The position numbers were made by a program, and so were the translations under genes. A DNA stretch of 64,000 bases from Bin76 sp963665765 (GTDB taxonomy: Bacteria; Actinomycetota; Acidimicrobiia; Spongiisociales; ZC4RG35), in the NCBI GenBank assembly GCA_963665765.1, contig OY762464.1:930001-994000 (forward strand), in the 5' to 3' direction. Position 1 is the stretch's first letter, and each line of letters starts with the position of its first letter. Shown here piece by piece: positions 17,335 to 25,450 of the stretch. The notes under the pieces were generated by a model. That model was not told the DNA's origin and searched no databases. It saw only the letters and a list, made by a program, of their open reading frames with translations.

Positions 17335-17510
17335 CGTTGGGTCGGGTCTGACTCTTGTTACGACCGGCCACAGAGTGCCTTTGCGTTGATCTGTCGGCCC
17401 GGCTCGGCGGCATGTTAAGTACGGCTAGCCGTCCGGGATGGCAGTGACCCAATAGGGGCCTGGTAATCGATTACCGACTCATCACAGTCTTGTCCGCCTA
17501 TCCCGGCCGG
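17335..17510 (+). ncRNA. Predicted bridge RNA of the IS110 element
   Basis: Two looped domains can be drawn. Target loop: stem GGGTC-GAC/GTC-GGCCC, left guide TGTTACGA (17356-17363), small hairpin GGCCACAGAGTGCC, right guide GCGTTGAT (17383-17390). The left guide matches the target left flank TGTTTCGA at 7 of 8; the right guide is the exact complement of ATCAACGC at the right flank. Donor loop: stem CCGGGAT/ATCCCGG, left guide ATAGGGGC (17452-17459), identical to the element's last eight bases, hairpin GGTAATCGATTACC, right guide ATCACAGT (17481-17488), complementary to GTGA at the element's first bases. A palindrome ACGGCTAGCCGT separates the loops. The exact RNA ends are unknown. Confidence 0.72.
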
Positions 17511-17540
17511 CTGGCGTTTCCCACCCGTAGGAGGAAACAT

Positions 17541-18623
17541 ATGACCAGTATCGTATCCGATGCTCCGTCGGACAAGGTGATTGTCGGGGTCGACACTCAC
17601 AAACACATCCATGTAGCGGTGGTGATAAGCCAGCACGGTGTTCGTTTGGGAGACCGGGCGGTGAGCGCTGACCGCGGCGGCTACGCCCAGTTAGCGGCCT
17701 GGGCACAGGAACTTGGCCGGATTGACCGGTTCGGGATCGAGGGCACCGGCAGCTACGGCGCAGGGCTCACCGGCTACCTACGACGCGGCGGGCATCAAGT
17801 AGTCGAGGTCAACCGGGGTGATCGTCGTTCTCGGCGCAGCAACGGCAAGTCTGATGCCATCGACGCCGAAGCGGCCGCACGTTCGGTTCTGGCGGGAACC
17901 TCGACCGCAATTCCCAAGACCGCTGATGGGCTGGTGGAGATGATCCGCCAGGTCAAAATAGCCAGAGACACCGCCCGCAAAGGCCGCACCACGGCCATCA
18001 TCACCCTCAAATCCCTGATCGTCAACGCCCCTGCGGGGTTGCGGGAATCCCTCGATGAGATCTCCAACAAAACGCTCATCACCCGATGCGCCCCCTTTCG
18101 GATCTCTACCATCAACACTCCCACAGCCTCGGCAAAACACTCACTGAGAGCCCTAGCGCGCCGCTGGCTCCACCTCAACACCGAGATCCGCTCCCACGAT
18201 GCCGTGCTTGACGACCTCACCGCCCAAGCCTCCCCAACACTACGAGACGCCTATGGCATCGGAGCCGACTCCGCAGCAGAGCTTCTCATCGTGTTCGGCG
18301 ACAACCCCCAACGGATCCGTTCCGAGGCCGCATTCGCCAAACTCCGCGGCACCTGTCCGATCCCAGCCTCATCAGGACAGACCAACCGGCATCGCCTCTA
18401 CCGAGGCGGACACCGACAAGCCAACGCGGCGCTATACCGGGTAGCCATAGTCCGAATGCGATTCCACCAACCCACCATCGACTACGTCGCTCGGCGCACC
18501 ACCGAAGGCCTCTCCAAAAAAGACATCATCCGCTGCCTGAAACGGTTCCTCGCTCGCGAGGTCTACCAACGCCTCATGACCGACCACAAAACCCGAAAAC
18601 ACACCACCCGAACCGGAATTTGA
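17541..18623 (+). CDS. IS110-family transposase (DEDD/serine recombinase)
   Basis: Bridge-RNA-guided recombinase of the IS110 family, 360 residues from the ATG at 17541, which follows GTAGGAGG at seven bases. The N-terminal RuvC-like domain has the acidic residues in VGVDTHKHIHVAVV, GIEGTGSYGAGL and KSDAIDAEAAARS. A coiled-coil linker runs through about residues 130-225. The C-terminal Tnp domain has IGADSAAELLIVFGD and the catalytic-serine region IPASSGQTNRHRLYRGGHRQ. No frameshift or stop is seen. It cuts and joins DNA at sites chosen by the RNA encoded just upstream. Confidence 0.93.
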   Translation: MTSIVSDAPSDKVIVGVDTHKHIHVAVVISQHGVRLGDRAVSADRGGYAQLAAWAQELGRIDRFGIEGTGSYGAGLTGYLRRGGHQVVEVNRGDRRSRRSNGKSDAIDAEAAARSVLAGTSTAIPKTADGLVEMIRQVKIARDTARKGRTTAIITLKSLIVNAPAGLRESLDEISNKTLITRCAPFRISTINTPTASAKHSLRALARRWLHLNTEIRSHDAVLDDLTAQASPTLRDAYGIGADSAAELLIVFGDNPQRIRSEAAFAKLRGTCPIPASSGQTNRHRLYRGGHRQANAALYRVAIVRMRFHQPTIDYVARRTTEGLSKKDIIRCLKRFLAREVYQRLMTDHKTRKHTTRTGI

Positions 18624-18879
18624 CTATAGGGGCATCAACGCCCTCATGGAATCGTTCTGGGCTCGTATGCAAGTCGAACTGCTAGACCGAAGACGCTGGA
18701 GGACCCGTATCGAACTCGCCAACGCTATCTTCGAGTACCTAGAAATCTTCCACAACCGCCAACGACGCCACACCGCCCTGGACATGCTCACCCCCATCGA
18801 ATACGAAAACAACCACTACCACAACCCAACCGTCACACCACTGATCCAAGTGAGCTGACTCCACAAAACCGGGGGACCA

Positions 18880-20244
18880 TCAGATCACCAGTTGCATCGC
18901 CATGTTTCGATGGCGGGTCAGGTGAGGGGCCATCTCCAAGCTAACCAAATGTCCTCCCACCACCACGTTCCGGCCTTGGACCATCAGCCGATCGACCTGA
19001 TGGGGACCGGTGAGCACCATCGCGGCCACCGGATCGTGGGCCCCCGCCATCGCCAGCCCATCGGTGCGGAAACAGGCGATGTCGGCGGCCTTGCCGGGTT
19101 GCAGCGACCCTATGTCGGTTCTGCCCAGCACTTCGGCGCCGCCTCGGGTGGCCACTCTCAGCGCGGCGCGGGCGGTGAGCATCGGCGCCTCCGAACGCTG
19201 CAGGGAGCGGGCCAGCCGAGCAACGAGCAGGGCCTGCCGAGCTTCGGCCAGCATGTGTGAAGAATCGTTGGAAGCCGAACCGTCCACTCCCAGTCCCACC
19301 GGCGCCCCGGACTCCAAATAGCCTTGGAGGGGCGCAACACCCGAGGCAAGACGCATGTTCGAGGTTGGGCAGTGGGCGACGCCGGTGCGGGTGGTGGACA
19401 TCTTGACAATGTCCCGATCGGAGACATGTACGGCGTGGGCAAACCAGACATCATCGCCCAACCAGTCCACCGACTCGGCGTATTCCATCGGTCGCATCCC
19501 GAACAACTCCCGGCAGTATCGGTCCTCGTCCAATGTTTCGGCCAAGTGAGTGTGGAGCCGCACTCCCAGGGAACGAGCTAAAGCGGCGGATTGCCTCATC
19601 AGGTCAGAACTCACCGTGAAAGGTGAACAGGGGGCGATCACCACCTGAACCATTGCTCCGGGGACCGGGTCGTGATGTTGGGAAACCGCTCGGGCGCAGT
19701 CGGCCAGAATGGCGCCCTCATCCTCCACCCACTCGTCGGGCGGGAGGCCTCCCTGGGATTGACCCACGCTCATCGAGCCCCGGGAAACATGGAATCGGAT
19801 GCCCACTTTCCGGGCAGACTCAATCTGATCGTCCACCGACGCGCCGTTGATCCAAAAATAGTGGTGATCGAAAGCGGTGGTGCAACCCGACAACGCCAAC
19901 TCCGCCAGGGCCGTGACCGTGGATACCCGGACGTGCTCGGGCGTCAACCTCGACCACACGGGATACAACTCCACCAGCCATCCGAACAACTCTGCGTCTT
20001 GAGCCATGGCACGGGTGAGGGTCTGAAAAAAATGATGATGGGTGTTCACCAGACCGGGAATGACCACCTGGCCCCGACAGTCAATCACCTCATCAGCCGT
20101 ATCGGGCAGACTGGCAGTGGCGCCCACCTGCTCTATCCATCCGTCCCGGACGAATAGCCCGCCATCGGCTATCTCGGTATCGTGGTCATCCATAGTCACT
20201 AATCTCTCCGCATTGCGGAGCAAGAGGGTCCTGGATTGGCGCAT
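18880..20244 (-). CDS. 8-oxoguanine deaminase-like amidohydrolase
   Basis: Zinc-dependent amidohydrolase of the cytosine deaminase/AtzB-like group. Metal-binding and catalytic signatures are present: PGLVNTHHHFFQTLTRA near residue 70, FDHHYFWING, HTHLAETLDE, FAHAVHV, GVAHCPTSNMRLASG and GVDGSASNDSS. HHHFFQTLTRA and the FDHHY segment are typical of 8-oxoguanine deaminases, which convert 8-oxoguanine to urate; related chlorohydrolases look similar, so substrate is not certain. Length 454 is normal. The IS3 right end touches the stop codon, so the last residues could have been altered by the insertion. Confidence 0.82.
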   Translation of the reverse strand: MRQSRTLLLRNAERLVTMDDHDTEIADGGLFVRDGWIEQVGATASLPDTADEVIDCRGQVVIPGLVNTHHHFFQTLTRAMAQDAELFGWLVELYPVWSRLTPEHVRVSTVTALAELALSGCTTAFDHHYFWINGASVDDQIESARKVGIRFHVSRGSMSVGQSQGGLPPDEWVEDEGAILADCARAVSQHHDPVPGAMVQVVIAPCSPFTVSSDLMRQSAALARSLGVRLHTHLAETLDEDRYCRELFGMRPMEYAESVDWLGDDVWFAHAVHVSDRDIVKMSTTRTGVAHCPTSNMRLASGVAPLQGYLESGAPVGLGVDGSASNDSSHMLAEARQALLVARLARSLQRSEAPMLTARAALRVATRGGAEVLGRTDIGSLQPGKAADIACFRTDGLAMAGAHDPVAAMVLTGPHQVDRLMVQGRNVVVGGHLVSLEMAPHLTRHRNMAMQLVI

Positions 20245-20362
20245 GATGTTCTCCCAAGCAGGTAGGACGACGATTAACTAACGGTTTGTCTTGTTATTGG
20301 TTGGGTAGGTTGGTAGTTGCTTTTCTCTGTTGTGGATGCATCTCGGTTCCACCTAACCAATA

Positions 20363-20642
20363 CCGCGACAGACCACCTAGACAAAATCGGGGTGTGTTTA
20401 GAAACTCTAACTTGGGAAAAAATGGGCTCGGAATTTCTACCCCGTTGGGTACCCTCCCCCGCCTCCTCCTAACCGAGATCATGACGCGCTTGGGCTATGA
20501 TCGGGTGCGGCGCGTTGACCATCTATGATCCCCGGCGCGGTCGGAATGACGTCGGAACGGACCGCTCAGGTGTTTCAGCTATCTACCACTATGCAATACC
20601 GGTGGGACACAGCCAACTTGTATCAGCCGAGATTTTTCGCGA
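20363..20642 (-). repeat. Dispersed repeat copy 4 (most diverged)
   Basis: Shares blocks with the other three copies in the same order: CCCGTTGGGT plus CCCTCCCCCGCC near 20440, GACGCGCTT near 20480, GCGGTCGGAATGACGTCGGA near 20540, and TTTTTCGCGA at the end. The stretches between blocks are heavily changed. It fills the gap between the deaminase start and the winged-helix gene stop. Nothing else was recognised in 20245-20644. Confidence 0.65.
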
Positions 20643-20644
20643 TG

Positions 20645-21682
20645 TCACGCCGATTTCAACGGCGACAGGAATCGGTTTCGGGGGGCCGCCACCAGGTCAA
20701 CCGGCTCGCTCACTCTTTTCACGGTCACCAGATCGGCTCCGATCATGACGCCGATGCGGCCGGCTTCCTCTTCGACGGCTTCCCAACGGGAGGGGTTCCA
20801 AGACCCCAAAGGCGCCACCTTGATGGTCAACGTTCGGTCGGGCCTTCCCAGATCCCAAACACCGACCACCCGCCCGCCGTCCAGCACCACCGAAGTGGCG
20901 TTGCCGAAGCGGTCATAGACATAGGGATGGTGATCAGGATCAAGCAGGTGATCCCGCTCCCGATAGGCGACCATCAGCACATCCCACACCGGCAGGAGAC
21001 GTAGTTTGTCCAGCAAGCGCATGGAACCCTCTTGGTTCCAATCCAGGTTCTCCGAAGCGGCGCGGGTCTCGGCCACCGTCCATCCGGCCCACCAGCGCAG
21101 ATCGGCGAAACTAGCCGGACCATAGGCTGTCAGGTAACGCTCGGCCAACCACCGCCGGGCCTTCCCCTCCTCGATCGCGTAAGGATCAACCTGCGGCAGC
21201 CAATCTGACCAGCGAGCGTAGGTCAACAGGTTGGATCGCCAGCCTCCGCTGGTTACTGCCCGGACGATGCGATACTCTCCCGCCATCATGGCCAGCAAGG
21301 CCCCGAAATACCGGCCGATTCTCTGGTCCGGGTCCACCCGCTTCCGCAGCTGGGCAGCAGAGAGCGGACCGGCGGCCAGTGCCACTTCCACCAGGGGCGC
21401 CATCCGGGGCAATTCGCCGGCCACCTGACGGCGATAGGTGGAACTCAAGCTCTGATTCTGACGTCGGGTGGCAGCCAGAGCCACTTCCAAGAGCCCATGG
21501 GGGAAGGTGTACACCGATCCCCGCATCGCCCGCACCCGCGCCAAAGACCGATCATCCTCCAATGCGCGGTCGAGAAAGGCCCTCCGGTAACCATCCATCC
21601 TGGCCAAGGCGGAGAGGTGACAGGTGGGAGCCACCCCATAAATGCCTACCGAGCGATCCACGATCTCCGACAGAGCATCCAT
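20645..21682 (-). CDS. Winged helix DNA-binding domain protein (HTH_42 / AlkZ-like)
   Basis: Protein of the HTH_42 family, which contains the DNA glycosylases AlkZ/YcaQ and AlkX that unhook alkylated or cross-linked bases. Seen are the N-terminal SVGIYGVAPTCHLSALARM, the middle MRGSVYTFP and the region RWLAERYLTAYGPASFADLRWW with GWDLGRPD-like sequence (VVGVWDLGRPDRTLTIKV) near the C-terminus. The exact glycosylase motif could not be confirmed, so repair activity is not claimed. The ATG at 21682 (MDALSEIV) is preferred; the frame is open to 21796. The start overlaps the divergent methyltransferase gene, an unusual head-to-head arrangement. Confidence 0.75.
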   Translation of the reverse strand: MDALSEIVDRSVGIYGVAPTCHLSALARMDGYRRAFLDRALEDDRSLARVRAMRGSVYTFPHGLLEVALAATRRQNQSLSSTYRRQVAGELPRMAPLVEVALAAGPLSAAQLRKRVDPDQRIGRYFGALLAMMAGEYRIVRAVTSGGWRSNLLTYARWSDWLPQVDPYAIEEGKARRWLAERYLTAYGPASFADLRWWAGWTVAETRAASENLDWNQEGSMRLLDKLRLLPVWDVLMVAYRERDHLLDPDHHPYVYDRFGNATSVVLDGGRVVGVWDLGRPDRTLTIKVAPLGSWNPSRWEAVEEEAGRIGVMIGADLVTVKRVSEPVDLVAAPRNRFLSPLKSA

Positions 21683-22622
21683 ACCCGATTTAGTCTCCAA
21701 CACCTCACCCCCGCCATCTGCTACTTTTGGCGCAATCATCACCAACCAGCCTATAGATCTGCAAAAGCACCCGAACTGGGTTATCTGTGCCGACAATGCG
21801 CAGATCCTGCCCAGGTTGCCCGAGGCTTCTTTCCGACTGATTTACATCGACCCGCCTTTCAATCGCGGCAGGATCCAACGCAAGGAAACTCTCAAAACGG
21901 ACCGCAACAGTGAAGGTGATCGTACCGGATTTCAAGGGCGACGATATCGGACCGTCCGACTCGGATCCACTTCCTATGTGGATATATTCGACAACTACCT
22001 CGGTTTCATAGAGTCCCGACTGGAACAGGCCCGTCGGTTGCTGACCGGAGACGGCACCCTTTACTTCCACATCGACTATCGGGAAGCCCACTACTGCAAG
22101 GTGCTGTTGGATCAGATCTTCGGACGAGAGTGCTTCCTGAATGAAATCATCTGGGCATACGACTATGGGGGTCGCTCCAAAAGAAAATGGCCGGCCAAAC
22201 ATGACACCATCCTGGTCTACGTCAAAGACCCCGATAAGTATTTTTTCAACCAAAGCGCCGTCGAAAGGATCCCCTACATGGCCCCCGGCCTGGTCTCCGA
22301 AGAAAAGGCCGCCCGGGGGAAATTGCCCACCGATGTGTGGTGGCATACCATCGTGGCCACCCGCGGCCGCGAAAAGACCGGCTACCCCACCCAAAAACCC
22401 GAAGGAATCCTCCGCAGAATCCTGATGGCCTCATCAGAAGAAGACGACTGGGTGCTTGATTTCTTCGCCGGATCAGGAACCACCGCAGCGGTGGCCAAGC
22501 AGTTGAACCGACGCTTTGTGATGATTGACAGCAACCAAGAGGCCATTTCTGTGATGGCCAAACGGCTGGGGCACAGTGAGGTGAGATTCACCAACCAGTC
22601 ATTGGACCCACTGGGAATATGA
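21642..22622 (+). CDS. Orphan site-specific DNA methyltransferase (beta class)
   Basis: S-adenosylmethionine-dependent DNA methyltransferase. Motif IV, FRLIYIDPPFNRG, precedes motif I, WVLDFFAGSGTTAAVA, the order of the beta class; DPPF fits N6-adenine or N4-cytosine methylation. KTGYPTQKPEGILRRI is the standard segment before motif I. No restriction gene lies beside it, so it is probably an orphan methylase used for gene regulation, repair or protection. Only the ATG at 21642 is a normal start in this frame, though the conserved part begins near residue 42 (HPNWVICADN); the first residues overlap the divergent winged-helix gene and may not be real. Confidence 0.85.
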   Translation: MPTERSTISDRASIPDLVSNTSPPPSATFGAIITNQPIDLQKHPNWVICADNAQILPRLPEASFRLIYIDPPFNRGRIQRKETLKTDRNSEGDRTGFQGRRYRTVRLGSTSYVDIFDNYLGFIESRLEQARRLLTGDGTLYFHIDYREAHYCKVLLDQIFGRECFLNEIIWAYDYGGRSKRKWPAKHDTILVYVKDPDKYFFNQSAVERIPYMAPGLVSEEKAARGKLPTDVWWHTIVATRGREKTGYPTQKPEGILRRILMASSEEDDWVLDFFAGSGTTAAVAKQLNRRFVMIDSNQEAISVMAKRLGHSEVRFTNQSLDPLGI

Positions 22623-22680
22623 GAACCGGAAGCTCCCTAGCAATGCATGCGCGGGTAGGTATTGGTTCAGAGGTGGCGAG

Positions 22681-22937
22681 TTCGCGAAAAAAGATGGCGG
22701 CCGGGGGTTGATATTGTCACAGACCGAGCACATATTGAAATGGTCCGAACATCTCCCGGTCCTGCCCGACGTCGTCAGGACCGCACCGGAGGTCATAAAT
22801 CTTTTCGGGACGCTGCTTCCCGCCCTAAAGCCGTGGCGAAGCGTGTCCCGATCCTGGCGGTGAGCGGCGGGGGAGGGGATCCCAACGGGCGAAAACGGGC
22901 CTGGCCGAATTTCGCGGGATAGCGGCTGGTTTCGCGA
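22681..22937 (+). repeat. Dispersed repeat copy 1
   Basis: Begins TTCGCGAA and ends TTTCGCGA, so the ends form a short inverted repeat (TCGCGAAA). Inside are GTCGTCAGGACCGCACC, GGCGAAGCGTGTCCC and GCGGGGGAGGGGATCCC, shared with copies 2 and 3 in inverted orientation. It lies between the methyltransferase stop and the PPOX gene stop. Short reading frames inside are not kept across copies. Confidence 0.85.
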
Positions 22938-22976
22938 CAACCGCTGGCCCGCTGTGTCTCTAACCTCGCAGGCCGC

Positions 22977-23525
22977 CTATGAGAAATCCATAGCCGGGAG
23001 GCCGTCCAGACTTACCGTGTTGTTCTTCTTTTGGTATTCCCACATGGCGTCCGGACCCTTGCGGTCCGCCCAGGTCGGGAGATAGTCTCGATGGGAGACC
23101 GTCTGCATGAGCGGCACGCCCCCGCCGCAGGAAGTACCCACCTTGCGGATATCCACCTTGATGATGGAGCGGGCGCCAGGGATCTGAGGGAAGTTTTCCA
23201 CCAGCTTGGAATGCTCAGCCATACCCGGATAGAATGGACGGCCCTCCCCCCAGATTCGCAGAATCCGGCGCGGCCGATCGAATCCGCAGAACATCACCAC
23301 CATCCGTCCGTTCTGACGCAGGTGGGCAATGGTCTCCGCTCCGCTCCCCACCAGATCGAGATAGGCGACGGTTTGGTGGTCGATTATCCGGAAAGTGTCC
23401 AGACCCTTGGGCGAAAGGTTGATGTGGCCCCCTTCTCCCGAAGGAGCGGTAGCCACAAAGAACATGGGCTGAGCCTCGATCCAAGCGACCAGATGCTTGG
23501 GAATGGACTCGTAATAGGTAGCCAT
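22977..23525 (-). CDS. Pyridoxamine 5'-phosphate oxidase-like FMN-binding protein
   Basis: Split-barrel flavin protein of the pyridoxamine-phosphate-oxidase superfamily, 182 residues. The start YYESIPKHLVAWIEAQPMFFVATAP, HINLSPKGLDTF, VAYLDLVGSGAETIAHL and GRMVVMFCGFDRPRRILRIWG are typical of a widespread subfamily of unknown substrate. The C-terminal SCGGGVPLM is the usual subfamily motif. It lies 22 bases after cofH on the same strand, at the end of the F420 group, so a link to deazaflavin metabolism is possible, though the family more often binds FMN. Confidence 0.85.
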   Translation of the reverse strand: MATYYESIPKHLVAWIEAQPMFFVATAPSGEGGHINLSPKGLDTFRIIDHQTVAYLDLVGSGAETIAHLRQNGRMVVMFCGFDRPRRILRIWGEGRPFYPGMAEHSKLVENFPQIPGARSIIKVDIRKVGTSCGGGVPLMQTVSHRDYLPTWADRKGPDAMWEYQKKNNTVSLDGLPAMDFS

Positions 23526-23547
23526 AATTTCTCTTCTAGGCGTCCGT

Positions 23548-25419
23548 CTAGGCGGTCAGGCAGAGACGATACTCGGTGTCGCGGCGACCCGCCTGCCGGC
23601 CGACGGCGGTTATGGTCCTCTCGAATTCGGCGGGGTCCATCTCCTGTCCGTGGGCAGCCCCGGCCGAGCGAGTGATAATCTCTCCCATCAGGGTGCCCCC
23701 CAGGTCGTTGCATCCTGCCTTCAGAAGACGACTCGCCCCGTCTAATCCCAACTTCACCCACGATGCCTGAATATTGGGCACCAATCCGTCCAAAGCGATC
23801 CGTCCCACCGCATGGATCAATACCACTTCATCCCAGGTGGGCCCGGGACGGGCCTTGCCGTTCAACCAGATGGGAGCGCCCATGTGGACGAACGGGAGCG
23901 GCACCAACTCGGTAAAGCCTCCGGTACGCCTCTGGATCTGCCGGATCACCTCCAAATGCTTGGCCCAGGCGCGATGGTGGTCTATGTGACCGAACATAAT
24001 GGTGGCGGTCGACTTCAGCCCCAACTCGTGGGCGATCAACATCACCTGCGCCCATTGGGAGGTGCGAATCTTGTCCGGACACAGAAACCGCCGAACATCA
24101 TCGTCCAGGATCTCGGCCGCGGTGCCGGGAAGAGTGCCCAGACCAGCCTCTTTGAGACGGATGAGAAAATCCCTTACCGTGGCGCCCGAAGTCTCCGCAC
24201 CCTGCCAAACCTCCAGAGGAGTAAAGCCGTGAATGTGCATCCGAGGCAGTTCCGCCTTGATGGCTTCGGTTACCGACACATAGAAATCCCCGGTGAACTC
24301 GGGATGGATTCCCCCCTGGAGAGTCACCTCGGTAGCCCCGCGATCCCAGGCTTCCCTGGCCTTATGCACGATGTCGGCAATGGACATCAGGTAGGGATCC
24401 CCTCGCAGATTAAGACTGCGGGGTCCCTTGGAGAAGGCGCAGAATCCACATCGGAAGTAACACATGTTGGTGTAGTTGATGTTGCGGTTGATCACGTAGG
24501 TGACCAGACCCCCCACCGCTTGGCGACGCAAACGGTCGGCTGTCCACGCCACCGCCTCAACCTGGTCACCTCTCGCTCCGAACAAAGCCTCGGTCTCTTC
24601 GGTGGTCGGGGCCGTACCGGCCAAAGAGCGTTCCAGAATGGGCTGCAAATCCCCGGCGCCTTCCAATTCGGGGGGTCCCGCCGACCCGACCCACAGGGAA
24701 TCGGGCCACTGCACCGAGAATCGGTAGGGAGGAACCGGCACCTTCTCGGCCCGACCGGGCGCCCAGTTATACCGGGGACGAGCCGCCCCCGAAGCGTCAA
24801 CCTGCTGAAGCCAGGCCCGAAAGGCGGGGCGGGTCAACGTTCCACGGATCGTATCTATTTCAAGACCGAGCGGCAAGGCCGTCCGCTCCACCAAGAGCAG
24901 CGGAGCCAGCCGCCGGCGCAGCTCTCCGATCCGCTCGGCATCCCAGTCCCGAAGCAACATGTCCTGCGCTCCCTCGCCGATCGCCTCCATGGCTTGTTCG
25001 ACATCATCCACGAACACCGAGACCCTCGCCTCCACTGCCGGCAGCCCGCAGAGCAAGGTCGCGGTCTTCACTTCGCTTCTGGTGGTCCTCAGAAACGCCG
25101 CCCGGCTGCGGGCCAGAGCGTCCAGCACTAACTCTTCGCTCCCGGCGTGCATCACGGTGATGAGCCAGCCGGGCGTCCCGGCCTTGGCCAAACGCAACGC
25201 CCCGGCGGGATCCACGATCCGAGCCGCTTCGGAAGGGTCCGCCTGCCGGGCAGCTACCAGAATCCCCGCCTGGTGAGCGGCTCGGAGATCGCCCGAGGCC
25301 GGAGCATCCATTTCCAAAGTGGTGGTTCCTTCCCGGCAACGCGCCTCGGCCACCGTCTCGGTGGCCGTCTCCGCCGGCCGGGTGCGCAGAAAGGTGATCA
25401 CTGGCGATCCGTTGGACAT
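23548..25419 (-). CDS. cofH: FO synthase subunit 2 (CofH) with long N-terminal extension
   Basis: Radical SAM enzyme that joins tyrosine to the pyrimidine 5-amino-6-ribitylaminouracil, the first half of making FO, the F420 chromophore. The cluster motif CYFRCGFC is near residue 320, preceded by NRNINYTN and followed by EVTLQGGIHPEF, HGFTPLEVWQGA and PGTAAEILDDDVR, all CofH signatures. Unlike ordinary CofH proteins of about 380-420 residues, it has some 250 extra residues first, with no cluster motif (a part reads AGALRLAKAGTPGWLITV and RGTLTRPAFRAWL). Their function is not recognised. The ATG at 25419 lies 31 bases after cofG. Confidence 0.9.
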   Translation of the reverse strand: MSNGSPVITFLRTRPAETATETVAEARCREGTTTLEMDAPASGDLRAAHQAGILVAARQADPSEAARIVDPAGALRLAKAGTPGWLITVMHAGSEELVLDALARSRAAFLRTTRSEVKTATLLCGLPAVEARVSVFVDDVEQAMEAIGEGAQDMLLRDWDAERIGELRRRLAPLLLVERTALPLGLEIDTIRGTLTRPAFRAWLQQVDASGAARPRYNWAPGRAEKVPVPPYRFSVQWPDSLWVGSAGPPELEGAGDLQPILERSLAGTAPTTEETEALFGARGDQVEAVAWTADRLRRQAVGGLVTYVINRNINYTNMCYFRCGFCAFSKGPRSLNLRGDPYLMSIADIVHKAREAWDRGATEVTLQGGIHPEFTGDFYVSVTEAIKAELPRMHIHGFTPLEVWQGAETSGATVRDFLIRLKEAGLGTLPGTAAEILDDDVRRFLCPDKIRTSQWAQVMLIAHELGLKSTATIMFGHIDHHRAWAKHLEVIRQIQRRTGGFTELVPLPFVHMGAPIWLNGKARPGPTWDEVVLIHAVGRIALDGLVPNIQASWVKLGLDGASRLLKAGCNDLGGTLMGEIITRSAGAAHGQEMDPAEFERTITAVGRQAGRRDTEYRLCLTA

Positions 25420-25450
25420 CACTTCGTCAGGCTACCCCTCTCCGACCCAC

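Larger units (their letters stand above)
17313..18635 (+). mobile_element. IS110-family element inserted in IS3 orfB
   Basis: Span includes one dinucleotide at each end (TT at 17313-17314, AT at 18634-18635). Removing 1,321 bases restores the orfB codons CGA-NTC-AAC-GCC, which fixes the borders. A long left end (17315-17540) precedes the transposase and only ten bases follow its stop, the layout of the IS110 group. Inverted terminal repeats are absent, as expected. The left end holds a predicted bridge RNA. The transposase looks intact, so the element may be active. Confidence 0.88.
16693..18858 (+). pseudogene. IS3-family transposase orfB (DDE integrase), frameshifted and split by IS110
   Basis: Catalytic subunit of the IS3 transposase in pieces. 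From 16693: ACRVLGVSESGFYAWRSRPP, then TYGARRVHAELR and the first catalytic Asp in DQLWVTDITEHPTREG. A one-base deletion near 17091 shifts the frame; the next frame continues DVFSRRVVGWSIDN and HSDQGTQFAS with the second Asp. At 17312 the IS110 element begins, and the gene resumes at 18636 as NALMESFWARMQVELLDRRRW with the catalytic Glu, ending RQRRHTALDMLTPIEYEN. Removing the IS110 with one core dinucleotide rejoins both sides in frame. Confidence 0.85.
16290..18879 (+). mobile_element. Decayed IS3-family element, interrupted by an IS110 element
   Basis: The outer ends are imperfect inverted repeats. The left end carries CCCCC, TTT and GTGGAGTC between 16294 and 16312, mirrored by GACTCCAC, AAA and GGGGG at 18857-18875. 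A subterminal AGTGGTGTGA at 16327 mirrors TCACACCACT at 18833. Ends begin TG and finish CA. Inside lie orfA, a doubly frameshifted orfB and the IS110 insertion. No target duplication is visible (AGG left, TCA right). The right end touches the stop of the neighbouring deaminase gene. Confidence 0.8.

Noticed and set aside
17490..17540. Longer start for the IS110 transposase
   Set aside because: The extra 17 residues overlap the end of the predicted bridge RNA stem, while the ATG at 17541 has a strong AGGAGG site.
22662..22922. 86-residue frame inside repeat copy 1, partly repeated as a frame in copy 2 (VAKRVP and AVSGGGG)
   Set aside because: Copy 3 has frame-changing indels in the same place and copy 4 is more degraded, so similarity is at DNA level rather than protein level.
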